From Gnetum montanum (Eukaryota > Streptophyta > Gnetopsida > Gnetales > Gnetaceae): 64,000 nt of DNA. Both the position numbers and the translations under genes were made by a program. The notes beneath the pieces were generated by a model. That model was not told the origin of the DNA. It did no database searches and was given only the letters and a program-made list of their open reading frames with translations. The stretch's first letter is position 1, and each line of letters opens with the position of its first letter. Shown here in pieces: positions 23,884 to 36,399 of this stretch. Where the stretch lies: positions 567,854-631,853 of the forward strand of contig MNCI01000270.1 in the NCBI GenBank assembly GCA_015680685.1, in the 5' to 3' direction.

Positions 23884-26020
23884 AGGTTTTATGTCTCACA
23901 GGGTGTCGGAGGGACCGTTTAGGTGACCGATTTGCACCACACGGGGCAGGGTGCAGTACACACGCAAGATGATTGTAGAATGAGCTAGTTAATCAATGAT
24001 CGGAGGCCTTTTGTTTTGTGGGGCTTCGGAGGAATGGTCGGGGCGACCGATCTGCACTGCACAGAATGCAAACAATCGCAAGAGGGTGTCGCGTCTACGC
24101 TCATGTGTATCAGGGCGTAGAAGGCTCATAGAACTACCGTGACACGTGGAAAAGGCACCAAAAGGCCCTCCTTCTAGCGCCAGAAGCGATCGAAAATGTC
24201 AATGGCTAGAAGAAATGCCAAGGTCAGCAGACACAACAGTTCCAACCCTGTGCCCACAGGAGGGTGGTGTTGGGTGTGTGCGAACATGGGGTGCCCTGAA
24301 TGGTCTGGTCCATCAAATAGGGACTTACATTAGCATCAATATAGCCTTTTGCAATATAAATTGTACAAACTACGAGATGGTGCTTATGGGTAATTACAGC
24401 GAGAAAGGAAAGGGATTAGAAAAAATGCAACAACAATGCGAAATAATGAATAAACGTAAGTGTGACAATGATATGAGACGATGCTTGAAGGTAAGAAAAA
24501 TAGAAATAATACAAGGAAGCTAGAAAGTAAATAAGAAATAACATAAGATACAGTTAGGAACATGCACCACTTCAGAGCTACAAATTTGTCTGGTCAGGAA
24601 GTGGCATAATCGGCTGCACGATGTGACAGAGTGCAAAAAATCCCGAGAGTGATCAAAGCGTGCTAGGAAACAGGAAAAAAAATAGCTGTGCACTTGGGTA
24701 AAGACTTCACATATGTACAATGCAGGTGGGATCCTACCAAGGTGGTAGAACGAGACCATGGGCTTTATGCCAACCGAGAGAGGTTCCTTTTTAGAAATTG
24801 TTCGCCTCTCCTTTTCTTTTCCTTATTGTGAGATTGCAGGTATTTCTCTATTTTTTTGTTCCAGTCAAGGAGACTCTTCTTTTCTTTTTTTCGCAGACCC
24901 CTTTCTGTGCTGCTTGATATGCTATTTATAGGGCTGAAGGTAAGACAAGGTGACTGTTTGAATACTGCATTGTTGCAAACTTGCGCCAACTTACTCACGT
25001 TACTTGAGCCATTTGTGATCATTGAGCTTGCAAGACCATTGTGACATGAGCAATAACTGTGATCCTACTATGTCGTGACTACGTCGCCAGCTTCTAGAGG
25101 TGTGTGCCAATGGTCTGATTAAGGTGGAGTGCATTGATGTTGCACAGCCATCTGCCTGTCGTGCTGTGTTTAGCGACGTGGCTTGCTTATCGTGGCATAG
25201 CACCTTGCTGCGTGTCTTTCCGTACATCACATACTTGCTACATGATGCTATGCTACATAGCGTAGCGTAGTGTAGTGACTAGGATAGTTTTGCTGATTTT
25301 TAGCTTATTTTGCCATAGTGCAAGTTCTGCGGACTTTGCTAATTTTTCCTTTCAAAATACCTTCTGTTCTTTTCCACAGGATTGCTACACCTTAGTGCAC
25401 CATGTAGCTCAACGTAGCGTAGCAGCAGACATGGTCCACCACTTCTTGGTGAAAAGAAACATCACTTCAAAACTCGAGATTGGATGAGGGAGGTGAGTAA
25501 TGATGTTGTTGCTATGCTACGCCATATGTCATTGTGTAGCGTAACATCTTGTTTCGCCATTGTTTTCTGAGGCTTACTACGCTACACATCGTAGCGTAGC
25601 AGGCTTTGTGACTTAGAAGAATTGCTAAATTGCTTCTCCCTTGCACTTAGACTACTGTCACTGATTCTGGACACCGTTTCTGAGCAGGCTATCGGCTGTT
25701 TAGACTACTTTGGTGGATGAACGAGTTGGTACAGATCTTGCCCATGCCTAAAGTAGAAAATTTACTGAACTGGCCATCCTGGACTCAGAACGTTCTTTTC
25801 CCGATGGACTGCCATGGTGCTTGTGTAGACTGCAAGAGCTTGGTGAAGCTAGGATGATCTCGCATTTTCTTTTATGGTGTTTCAACCATGGCTACCAAAT
25901 GCTAATCATTGCTGGGATCACCACGCATAACGCATGTGCTTGAGGTCATCGTACTGAGGCACTTAACTAGGAGGAAAGTGTTGAGAGAGAAAGCAGTAAA
26001 TAATGAATAATAAATAATAG
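23884..26020. repeat. Segmental tandem duplication, unit 2
   Basis: Second copy of 21735-23883. It includes an LTR at 24187-25884 (1698 bp, minus orientation; the TG at its inner edge has become CG) and the same 135-bp flank ending in AATAATGAATAATAAATAATAG. Because non-LTR flank is included, this arose by duplication after insertion, not by a second retrotransposition. Confidence 0.92.
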
Positions 26021-26300
26021 TAAATAAAATCCTAATTAGCCTATCCCATGCACTGCAAGGTTTATCCAAAAATCTTATCTTTATTGCCATACACGAACTT
26101 GTGTTCAGGTACAATGTTTGCTCAAATAAAGATCCGTTCACTATGGGACTCCTACTGCGAGCACATGGAAAATATTCTATCTCTGTAGTGATCAATCTAC
26201 CAGAGTTTCCCTACTATCTAGCCTAGGATGAGGAAACAAGGGAGAGCCGCCTCTTATTTATAGATATGATGGTGCACTGCAATATTGCATCCCATCAAAA
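26021..26300 (-). mobile_element. LTR-like segment, family E, minus orientation
   Basis: On the minus strand a TATA box (TATAAATAAGAGG) at about 26256 is followed by a leader whose words (GTATGGCAATAAAGAT at about 26075) recur in the plus-strand segment at 32870-32890 (GATTGGCAATAAAGATTGAG). This suggests the two are LTR/leader regions of one old family. It forms the flank into which copy 2 inserted. Confidence 0.4.
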
Positions 26301-27750
26301 ACCATAATACTATTTTTCCAAGTGTAGTATACACCATTTACACTATAGTAGTAGTTTCAACCATTTTTTCCATTTATAACCAACTACACCATTGGGCAAT
26401 CTCACTGACTAAAATTTTTACTAAAATAAGTAAAAGGTTAAAACAACATCTTGACAATGCCTTTCAACAAGTCCATAGTTTCGTCCATCGACATGACATA
26501 CATGGAATCTAGTTTGGATGGAGTGAGAATCTATGATCCAAAAGACCCCACTGTGGCTAAGTGTAGACAGTCACTTAGACAAATGGGGCAAATTCTAGAT
26601 TTTGTTGTACTTAACAAAGAGCATTACATCTATATTTGCATTAAGATCTAAGCTAGATTACTCATTTCATGTGCAAAGGCTGAAGCCAAGAGTGAGTATG
26701 AATTGATTCACCACAATGGAAAAGTGTATATACCCTATTCCTATGAAAAAATACTATTGAACAATGCTCATGCACACATACTCTCTTAATTTGGAGGGCT
26801 AGCATAAAGAACATGATGAGTTTGAGAAAGAGCCTAAACCATATAATTTTGTAGAGAGCCTATTCCAACAATCAGTCCCTCAAACTACCATAGCCACTTT
26901 GGCCCTACTTGTCTCTTCCATGGGATAGGCATCTCAACCATAATCTCCCATATATCCTACAATGTTTGGGTAGTTATAGCATTGCACTAAGCATAGCTTG
27001 TGCCTCAAATAGGCTTCTTGTTTTCTTCCATGCCTTTTGCCACATAGCCTTGGTTTACATAGCCCTCATTTTCCACACTTTCTCTCACCACAGTACCATT
27101 CTCCTCAATACTATCAGCCCATGCCTTCAACACAACCACCACCTTGTGTATCCCACACCTCCTCAATTTCAACATTATCATCCTTTCCCTCCTTATACAT
27201 TACCACCAACTCTTCCTAAGGTGTCTACACCATAGAAACAACCCACAAATATTACTTGTGCTACTACTTCCAACAGCAGTGAGAGACCTTAGCAACATCG
27301 AAAGCACCCCTTCTTTAGAAATGACCCTAGGAAGGGACAACATAATTTCGAGGCGACTACACCCTCCAACTTAGCACAAGTCCAACCCTATGGTGCATCC
27401 TTATCTTTGAACCCAATGCCTCATGTAACTCCATCAGGGCCACCAACTCACGCGCCAACAAAAATATGGCCCAATGAACACAGGCATGAAGGGTGACAAC
27501 CTGATCCTTGCATATCATCTAACCGTCCTAAATATCATAGTGGGTCAACTCGTTATTCAAGAACTACATCATAAAAATTTCCCTACTATGCTTATTATAA
27601 TCAAGTGTGTGAACCCTGATGGGGTAAATATGACCAAGCTCGAATATTTCCAACATGCAAGGATCCTTATCTTCCATTTATTAATCCTTGCCATGCTCAA
27701 CCATTTAGTTATGGGGGATATCCCCCATTTTAATAACAAGCAGGATTAAT
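26301..27750 (+). pseudogene. Decayed gag-like sequence
   Basis: Readable fragments in shifting frames: LDGVRIYDPKDPTVAKCRQS at about 26515-26575, LIHHNGKVYIPYSYEK at about 26703-26750, KEPKPYNFVESLFQQSVPQT at about 26828-26888, then Pro/His/Tyr-rich text (27030-27220) and PHVTPSGPPTHAP at about 27421-27460. A short structured N-part followed by a long Pro-rich linker resembles retrotransposon Gag leaders, but I see no capsid or zinc-knuckle signature, so the assignment is tentative. Confidence 0.35.
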
Positions 27751-29100
27751 AAATATTTTTCATTTTCTTTAATTTTTCAATTTTTGTTTTTCATTTTTTC
27801 ATCTTTCAATTTCTTTTTTTATCTTTTTGTGTTTTTGGTATTTTTGTCTTTTTACAAGTAATCTCATCTACTAATAAAACACTCAGGTGGATCATTGGTT
27901 GAGGTGTGTTCTATGTTATCAAGTCTCAAGTGATCAATTATGTGGATAGTGAGCCCACTACATCCACTCATCCATTCTACAAATAAAAGGTTTTGTTCGA
28001 GGGTACAATGATATTCTTGACATTCTTAAAACTTAAATTAATTTTGTGTTCATTGTACCCAGAATGAAGAAGGATGGACCAAGAGGGAATGATTAGGGTG
28101 CGACATCAAGGAAACTTGTGGATTCTCTTTGGTGACATCTATGTGAGTTATCATGCAACGTGGTTGTAGTAAGATCCTTGTAGATATAATGAAAAATGGG
28201 AGTAAGAGTAATAAAAAAGGGCACTCAAAAATCCAATGCTATGCTAGGGGGTCCCACTGGAAAGACATGCACCCATGCCTGAATATTGGTGGCTTCTCTG
28301 GATTCAGTATTCAAAAAAAAAGAGATGAAAAAAAGAAGAAGAAGGAAGAAAAGAAGGAAGTTCCACAAAACAAAACAAAAAAAATCACTCCTCCCTTGAA
28401 TAAAATGCCAAGTGATCATATGCCTTGTTGTTGTGGTACTCTCGTAGTTACTCATCATGGGATGAAACAATGCAATGTCACTGATTAGAGGAATGGACTT
28501 GGTCTTGATTTTGGAATGATGGGTTAAGGACATGTTAATCATGCTTTACACGTAGGATTCACTGTGCCTTGGACTAATTACCTCATGTCCCAATCTCTAT
28601 GATCCCTTCTATACTTTGTCTCATCTCACTGTTCGTGTAATTTTAACTCATGTCATGTGTAACATAGAATTCTTACCTCATTCCGGTGATATTTACATGT
28701 GTGTGTTTTGTGGAATCAATGCAGATTACATTTAACAATTCTAGTGCCCAGGGACACTTTAAGTGTGGTTACACAAGGGCATTATAGGTTGAAACCTACT
28801 TTGGGGAGGATCCACTTGTGTAATCTTCACTTATGACATAGCTCACACCCACCCTTTCTTACCCTCAGCTTATTTTTCATAACATTCTTTCCCTTTTATT
28901 ATTACCCCTCTAAATAATAACGTTCCTATGTACCATTACATAGCCTTTTTCTCTACCACCTGAGGTTTTATTGATCATTTTCATAGATCATTATTCATGC
29001 CTTTAAAACCATATAATTACTTGGGAACCCCCTAACAATAGCCTAATATCCTAAGTTACAACATTAATTTCAAGAAAATCCCTAAAAGATTCGGTATTTT
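27751..29100. other. No gene recognised; T-rich and A/G-rich tracts
   Basis: 27751-27860 is a T-rich stretch with repeated TTTTCATTTTT words. 28300-28385 is an A/G-rich tract that reads as a Lys/Glu run on one strand and a Phe/Leu run on the other. Nothing else identifiable. Confidence 0.5.
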
Positions 29101-29400
29101 TGTGATGCCCCAATGTCACTAGGGCCGTGATATCGCATACATGATGTATCGTATGCGATATCGCATCCCTTCAACCCTATAAATAGGTAGCCCCCCCCAC
29201 AACACTTAGCCTCATTTCTTTCCATTCACGTGGGGGAGTTTTTTAAATTTTTCTCTATGACTTGTGAGTGTGACACCTTTTCTTTTCAACCTCTATCTTC
29301 CGATTTGAATTCTGTCTGAACTTGCTTGAACCCAGAGTGTTCAGCTTAGTCATGGGGGAGGGACACCTACTGAATAGCGCCTAAATTTTTTGGAATTTAT
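29101..29400 (+). promoter_or_regulatory. LTR-like promoter segment with perfect palindrome
   Basis: Begins TGTGATGCCCC. At 29129-29162 a perfect 12-base inverted repeat (GATATCGCATAC / GTATGCGATATC, 10-base loop) precedes a TATA box (CCTATAAATAGG) at about 29179-29190. A similar ATATCGC-rich segment with TATA box follows TGTGATGAGTCAC at 32601. The two may be LTRs of one element, but their downstream parts do not align by eye. Confidence 0.4.
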
Positions 29401-29652
29401 CATCGCCCAAAGGACACCATTAAGGGTAATTATTTGTAATTAAGAATGAAATGTGCCAAAAAAAATAATTTAACCCTTTAGGTACACTGGGAGATTAAAA
29501 TTGAAAAAAACACCTAAGTGAAATAGACTCATTATTACAATCTTTAAAGAAATATCACACAAAGATAAAAAAATTAATTAGTTAAGGCAAGGAGTAAGGT
29601 ATAACTTAATTTCAAAAACAACCTTACTAATGCTTGGCCTGTGTGATCGCAG

Positions 29653-32437
29653 ATGGTCCCGAAATGTGGACAAAAGGAAGGTCCTAATCAAGGTGGAAGT
29701 AAGTGACCCAGGAGAGGTGGAAGACAAGATCTTATCAGACAACATGCAGAACAGGAGGAGAAATCATTTAGTATTCATCAAGAGGATCCTCCTACTGTAC
29801 AGTCCAGGTAGGTAGAAGGAGGAACTATGGTAGTGCTTGAACAGGGACAACATCTCACGTTGCCCCAAGATTGTGTTCAGGCCATCCATGAAAAGTCCAC
29901 ATTCATTGCTATGATTTTGGAGCTAAACTTGGAATCTTTTACAGAGTTTGCTCCTGAGGCTGTTAGGGATCACCTTGAAGGATCTGCCTTATGGCCTGTC
30001 CTCTCTAAAAGCAGTGCTTGGTACCTAGGAGAGATGTACCAATTCTGGCACAATAGGGAACAAGACACCAGTATCAACATTTGTGGTGTGACAGTCAATT
30101 TCTTCACGTAGGCCATTTTAGAAGTGTTAAACATTACGAATACAGGGCCAAAATTTGCTCAATTATCCACCCGTTCAGACCCCGATGTGTGACGGGATTG
30201 GTTGGAAAGGGCTTATGGCAGAGATAAAACATTTGGTGAGTTGATGATAGAAGAGAGAATTTAGTTCAAAATTGGAACATATCACCTCTTTCCCACGAAG
30301 GGCTTAAAAAGAATATCAATGTATGTGGTGAGAGGATGTGTAGTGTTGATGGAAAATGTTAACGCTAACTTGCCCCATCTATATTTAACGGAGATCCTAA
30401 GGAGGTTCGAGGAATGGAAGATAGGGAAGATGGCATTGCCTTTCCCTTGTCTTATCAGAAAGCTTTCCCGACATGTTGGTATCAAGGGGTACACCAATGA
30501 TGTTCTCTGGAAAGCCCAAAATGCTTCCTATGCTGAACTGTTAAAGACACCAGTCGCAAGGAAAATTACTGGTAAGATGTTGGGACTAGAAGAAGAAGAA
30601 GAAAAATGGCTAGACCAACTGCAACTAAACTTGTAGGTCCCAGCCAACCTCCAAGCACAAGACCTAGCCAACAACAAAAAGTAGGACCCAGCACATGCCA
30701 AGATCAGCCATCGGCACAAGACTATAGACCATCGATGAGCCATCTCAAGGCCATCACTGAGATGGTCAGTTGGGGAAGTCATGATGATGCAAACCTCTTC
30801 CACGTCATTGATGATGCCATTCAGTCCACAATTTCTATGGATAACACAAGGGGTGTAGTATCTATTCACACAGGAGGAGGGAAAAGTAGATGATCGCAAT
30901 AGATCTCAGGAAACACGACATCTTTCAAGGTGCAATTAGAAACTAGTGAAGGGCCACTGTGGTGGTCATGCAATACTAGGGTGCTATAGAAGCTGAAGAA
31001 GTGGTCATAGATCACATCAAAGAATCATTCAATATACCTGTTGTGCCATCTATAGATCTCACAGAAGCACGAGATGCTCAAACTTTCGACGAAACCTTAG
31101 TGACTCCTACGGAACATGAGGATGCACTTGATTGATTGCTCCAAATAGGGCAAGTAATGACGTCCTTGTTTGACATCCCTTAGAATGTTACGGAAATTTA
31201 GTTAGACCTCATTTCCACAAAGGGGAAGCTGGTCTTAACAGAAGTGAGGATCAAGCATGCGGAAGCAGAAGTGCAGAAATTACAAGAACAGCTCATGGCC
31301 ATACAAGCAGTACAGTGAGATCCTCTACAATTTGTTCTTTTAGACCAGCTAGATAATTTCAAAATTTAGTAGCTAACCAAGCTAATCATGGAGAATAAAA
31401 AGGTGGCTAATGAAAAAGAGAAGGCTATTTGGGATGCCTTTGCAGCACAGACGCAAACTCATGCGCATATCAAAGCACTCAACACCTTACAGAAAGAAAA
31501 TAAATAGCTCATTGCCGATAACCTTCGGTTGACCACTGTGGAAAAGTAAAAGAATGTTCTTGAGGAACATTTTCATCAATTATGAGAAAAATTCATCCAG
31601 GTCAACCAAGACATAAGTCATTTAGCCAGGGAGAATAGAATCCTCTCAATGGAGGAGGTACGCGCAATTCGCCAAAAGATAGCTATTGAAATAAGCGCGT
31701 GGAAAAATGAGGCTAAACAACATGAAAAGCTAAAGGAGCACTTTCAAGATTAGGTGGGGATGTACAAATAGATCCTTGAGAAGGAGATCCATAAGGCCAA
31801 GGCCCATATCAATTCTATCAGTGCTCAACACGATGATTGGCAGGCCATATTGGACACATACGCTTTTGCCCACCAAGCAGAAGTTAAGAATTGGGACCTG
31901 CGGATTCAGGATTTGACAAAATACATGGAGTTGGAAAACCTACGGTATGCCAACCTTGCCATGTTAATAGTAGGGTGCCTAAGGATAGAGCTCGAGTAGT
32001 ATGTAGTAACCACCTATGTTAAATACGAAGCAGAATTTGCAAAACATAAGTAGTTGTTGGAAAAACTGGAGGTTGCAAATTCTGAACTTGGGGTGGTGAA
32101 AGCAAGCTACCAAGGCCAAAAAGGTGTTGTAGTGGATCTGGCTTGATGGCTTGTGAATTTTCAGGAATACAAAGATAAATATAGAGCCTACAAAGAAGAA
32201 CGATGGGTGTTTGCAGCTTGGTATGTCAAGGCCAATCAAATGTTTCCGCAACTACCCTGTCCGTGGGAAGTTTCGACTCTGTCAAACAGTGGAACATTAG
32301 CATGAATGATACAAGACCCTCAGACTAAAGAGGAGAAACTCAAAGCCATACTTGAACACCATCAAGTCTCAAAACCTGGAGCATAAGACAAAGGGAAAGC
32401 ACCAATGGAGGAGCCACCGCCACCAGGAACTACATGA
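29653..32437 (+). pseudogene. Large ORF relic: plant-transposon-like N part plus coiled coil
   Basis: One reading frame can be followed, with stops, from the ATG at 29653 to the TGA at 32435-32437. The N part has AVRDHLEGSALWP (29960-30000), YLGEMYQFWHNREQDTSINI, and KMALPFPCLIRKLSRHVGI (30427-30485), a pattern I associate with the putative plant transposon protein family found in extra ORFs of plant Ty3/gypsy elements. From 30890 to 32300 the text is Lys/Glu/Gln-rich with heptad-like spacing, a probable long coiled coil, ending in a Pro-rich tail (MEEPPPPGTT). Most stops stand where CAG, CAA or CGA would fit. No gag or pol lies beside it. Confidence 0.5.
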
Positions 32438-32591
32438 GTTCCACAATTTTGTAGTTGTAGCATATTCTTTGTGTTGTGTATTTGTTTTGTTTTCATTCCA
32501 TAGTGTGGCATAATCCCATTTTCACCATCCAATAATCCCATACCTATCCACTATGTAATCACTATAACATGAGGACAAGTTTTCATTCAGT

Positions 32592-33294
32592 CATGGGGGT
32601 GTGATGAGTCACATTTTGGGTGACCGCGATATCGCGGCCCAATCCACAATATCACATATGAAATATCACGACCTATCTTCTCATATATAAATAAGAGTTA
32701 GATAGATGAGTTAGAAATCATTAGATCACTAGGAAGTAAGTTAGTTTTAGTTTAAGTGTTTTTCATTTCTTTCTCTCAACCCTTTTCCTCTCCGTGTATG
32801 CCCACAGTATGGTGAATGTAATTGTACAACATCCTTTATTCGAGTGTGATGTACTTGGACACGCACATGATTGGCAATAAAGATTGAGGTTACTTCATCA
32901 TTGAAGCATTCATTTATGGTAATAATTTAATTGATTTTTATTTACTGGTTTCCTAGTTAATCCCTCTCACCCTTAAACTCAACCCTAAACGTGAAATGAG
33001 TACGACTGGATTATGAGCATTTAAGTGTGACTACTTGATAACCCAGTAGCGTACCTAGGATCTGCGCTTGGTAATCCCAGTAGTAGTCATGCATGAAGTC
33101 CAAGATGTGTATGGATAATCAAGGAACGGATGGTCATCGCATTTAGGATAGTTTAGATTCTCTTATCCTTTCTCTCTTAGCTTAGATAATATTACTTTCC
33201 ATTGCCTTTAGGCGTAGCATTAGATTAGAAACACATCATACACCTCACTCTATACTAAACCATATGTGATAAAGCTAATACTAGTCTAGGTGGG
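32592..33294 (+). mobile_element. LTR-like segment, family E, with PPT-like tract
   Basis: A TCATGGGGG tract (32592-32600) resembling a polypurine tract is followed by TGTGATGAGTCAC (32601), an ATATCGC-rich block and a TATA box (TATATAAATAAG) at about 32684-32695. The segment runs up to the insertion site of copy 3. It would fit a 3' LTR of the element carrying the ORF at 29653-32437; I could not fix its far end. Confidence 0.4.
33290..33294. repeat. Target-site duplication GTGGG (left)
   Basis: GTGGG directly left of the LTR edge at 33295, identical to 51757-51761 right of the other LTR. Five bases is the usual length for Ty3/gypsy elements. Confidence 0.9.
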
Positions 33295-34990
33295 TGTAGC
33301 AACTGAAAACGTCGATGGTTGGAAGAACGCCAAGGTCGACGAACACAACAGTTCCAACCCCGTGCCCACGGGAGGGCAGTGTTAGGTGTGTGTGAACATG
33401 GGATGCCCTGAACGGTCTGGTCGATCAGACAGGGAATTACATCAGTGTCAATATAGCCTTTTGCAATATAAACTGTACGAGTTGCAAGATGGTGCTTATG
33501 GGTAATTACAGTGGGAAAAGAAAGGGACTAAAAAAAATACAACAACAATGCAAAATAGTGAATAAATGTAAGTGCGACAATGATATGAGACAATGCTTGA
33601 ACGTAAACAAAATAGAAATAATACAAGGAAGCCAGACAGTAAATAAGAGGTAACATAAGATACAGTTAGGGACATGCACCACTTCAGAGCTACAAATCTG
33701 TCCGGTTAGGGGGTGGCACAATCGGCTGCACATTGTGACGGAGTGTAGAAAGTTTCGAGAGTGACCAAAGCATGCTGGGAAACAAGAATAGCTGTGTACT
33801 TGGGCACAAATTTCACATATATACAATGTGGGTGGGATCCTACCAAGGTGGTAGCACAAGACCCCGGGCTTTATGCCAACCGAGAGAGGTTCTTTTTATA
33901 GATTGCTGGCCTCTCCTTTTCTTTTCCTTATTGTGAGATTGCATGTATTTCTCTTTGTTTGTTTCAAGCAAGGAGACTCCCCTTTCCCTTTTTTTCTTTT
34001 TTTTCATTGACCCTTTTTGTACTGCTTGACAGGCTATTTATAGGGCTGAAGGTAAGCTAAGGTGACCGTTTGAATACTGCGTTGTTGCAGACTTGCGCCA
34101 ACTTACTGGCATTACTCGAGCCATTTGTGACTGTTGAGCTTGCAAGACCGTTGTGATGCAAGCAATAACTGCAATCCTACTACATCGTGACTACACCGGT
34201 AGCTCCTAGAGGCATGTGCCAATGATTTGATTGAGGTGGAGTGCATTGATGTCGCATGGCCACCTTCCTATCGTGCTATGTTTTGCGACGTGGCTTACTT
34301 ATCGTGGCATAGCACCTTGCCGCATGTCTTGCCATACGTCACATACTTGCTACATGATGCTATGCTACGTAGCGTAGCGTAGCGACTGGGACAGTTTTGC
34401 TGATTTTCAGCTTATTCTGCCATAATGCAAGTTCTGCAGACTTTGCTGATTTCACCTTTCGAACCACCTTCTATCCCTTTCCGTAGGACTGCTACGCCTT
34501 ACTGCACCATGTAGCTCAACCTAGCGTAGTAGCAGACATGGTCTACCGCTTCTTGGTGAAAAGAGAGATCATTGTAGAACTTGAGATTGGATGAGGGAGG
34601 TGAGTAGTGAAGTTGTTGCTATGCTACACCATATATCATTGCGTAGCGCAACATCTCGTTGCACCATTTTTTTCTGGGGCTTGCTATGCTACACATTGTA
34701 GCGTAGTAGGCTTTGTGACTTAGAAAACTTGCTGAACTACTTCTCCTATGCCCCTAGGCTACTGTCGCTAATTCTGGACACCATTTCTGAGTAGGTTGCC
34801 AGCTGTTTAGACTACTTTGGCAGGCGGGTGAGTTGGTACGGAACTCACCCATGCCTAAAGTAGAAAATTTACCAAACTAGCCATCCTAGACTCAGAACGT
34901 TCTTTTCTTGATGAACTGTCATGGTGCTATGCAGACTGCAAGAGCCTGGTGAGGCCAGGATGACCTCACATTTTCTTTTAGGATGTTTCA
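33295..34990 (-). mobile_element. 3' LTR of copy 3 (1696 bp)
   Basis: Plus-strand edges TGTAGCAACTG (33295) and GGATGTTTCA (34990). TATA box at 34035-34042 (minus strand TATAAATA). The CTACCA/TGGTAG hairpin shared by all family A LTRs lies at about 33840. Palindrome GCTATGCTAC-GTAGCGTAGC at about 34360-34382. Confidence 0.92.
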
Positions 34991-35004
34991 TTGGCCCCTC
35001 TTTG
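34991..35004 (-). other. Polypurine tract of copy 3
   Basis: On the minus strand AAAGAGGGGCCAA lies directly before the 3' LTR start TGAAACATCC. A purine-rich tract at this place primes plus-strand DNA synthesis in LTR elements. A near-identical tract occurs at about 57133-57147. Confidence 0.75.
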
Positions 35005-35985
35005 TTGACGTTTGGAGAATAGGCTCGATCGACGTTGACAAAGAATATGAAACACCACAAGAAGCAAAACGTTGAGGCTGTCGCTTGGTGAGTACTGAGA
35101 TGTCACCTGGCTGTGCTTGAGGGTGCTTCATTAGTGCTGTGGAGGTTAAGGCAGAGAGTAGAGATGATGTTTAGCCAGGTCCCTCGTCGGAGTGCTTTGA
35201 GGGGCTCGTTTGCATTTTCATCTCTGACTGGCGCTATTCTTCAACCTCCCGCAGGCGACTGTCCCCTCTGTAGGATGAGCTGTATTACATCCGCGGAGGG
35301 TCTTGACTTGCCTATCAAAGCCTTCCACACTACAAGTTGTGTTACGCTTGTGCCAGAATTTGCACTCTCAAAAAACCATGTTAGTCGAGGCACTCACTTT
35401 GTGACATTGTAGCCTTTGCTGCTGTAGAGGGATGCGTCTATAGGGACAATGTTTTGTGGGATGCTAGCATTATTGTTACCCTTGGGCACCATCGTTGGTG
35501 TGATATGCCCAAAGCAGGGAGGCCAGCAATGGTCTTGATAGCACTGCTCATGGAGGAATCTATTCCCCAGGGCATTGAGGGCGCAGATGCACTGGGATCC
35601 CCACCAAAGGCATGCACACTGAGTTTAGCTATGGGATCAGCTACCACATAGCCAAACACTGTGCAATTCATTAACGAGGAATAGAAGTGGAACAATATTG
35701 TGGCTAGGCCACAATACTGTCAGCACCTCAGAAGCAGGAATAGGCCCGCGAGCTACCATCTAGGTGGTCGGTCGTAATGATGGTAGGTTTGAAGGGCCCA
35801 TGTGACATCGTATGACGTCTTCGAAGGGTCAGCATGACATCAAAAATGGCAGCACATACGCCCCAGATCGTGTTTTTCTTACGTCGAGAGCTGTGTCCTA
35901 GAGTGGCAATGACCCACTTGCATGCCAGTATTATGCTCCTTCGTTTGACGTATATTCGGTGATGATGCCTATTGAGGATGCGACA
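35005..35985 (-). other. 3' untranslated region of copy 3, no gene seen
   Basis: Between the minisatellite and the PPT I find no conserved protein signature on either strand. The open frame at 35113-35412 on the plus strand is unsupported by any family feature. The last 75 bases before the PPT are conserved with 57070-57147. Confidence 0.5.
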
Positions 35986-36390
35986 TGAACCCAGTTTAAG
36001 GTTTTGGTAGACTAGGTGCTAGTTTAGGATCCCAGCAGATCGCTGTGCTGGTTTGAGGTCCCTGCGGACCGTACATGCTAGGTTTACGTCATGGAAGACG
36101 TGCGATGCCAGTTTATAGTCATAGTGGACTAACAGTGCCATTTTTACATCATGGCGGACTGTTGCTTCCAGTTTACCATTGTAGCGGATGCTGTTTGGTG
36201 CTACTAGTTTATCATCATTGCAGACGCTAACCGGCACGGCTGCCAGTTTCTCGTCATAGTGGACAGTTGCTACTAGTTTACCATCATAGCGGATGCTATT
36301 TTATGCTACTAGTTTATCATCATTGCGGACGCTAATCGGAGTGGCTGCCAGTTCACCATCATAGCAGATGGTGGAGTGTGCTGTCATTGC
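35986..36390. repeat. 3' UTR minisatellite, about twelve 27-39 bp units
   Basis: The word AGTTTA(N)CATCAT(A/T)GCGGACG recurs with its start at 35993, 36020, 36050, 36080, 36110, 36140, 36171, 36206, 36245, 36275, 36311 and 36350. Early spacing is a regular 30 bp; from 36171 three units form a higher-order repeat of 104-105 bp present twice. Tandem arrays between integrase and 3' LTR are known for Tat/Ogre elements and can seed satellites. Confidence 0.9.
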
Positions 36391-36399
36391 ACCTTAGAT

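Noticed and set aside
23750-24186. A second independent LTR insertion beside copy 2
   Set aside because: Both LTRs share the same 135-bp non-LTR flank, which a second insertion would not copy; tandem duplication explains it.
28153-28542. ORFs with a Lys/Glu run (plus) or Phe/Leu run (minus)
   Set aside because: They come from an A/G-rich low-complexity tract; no domain, no conservation between copies seen.
35113-35412. 99-codon plus-strand ORF with several Cys residues
   Set aside because: It lies in the 3' UTR of copy 3 and the Cys spacing matches no zinc-finger pattern I know; treated as chance.
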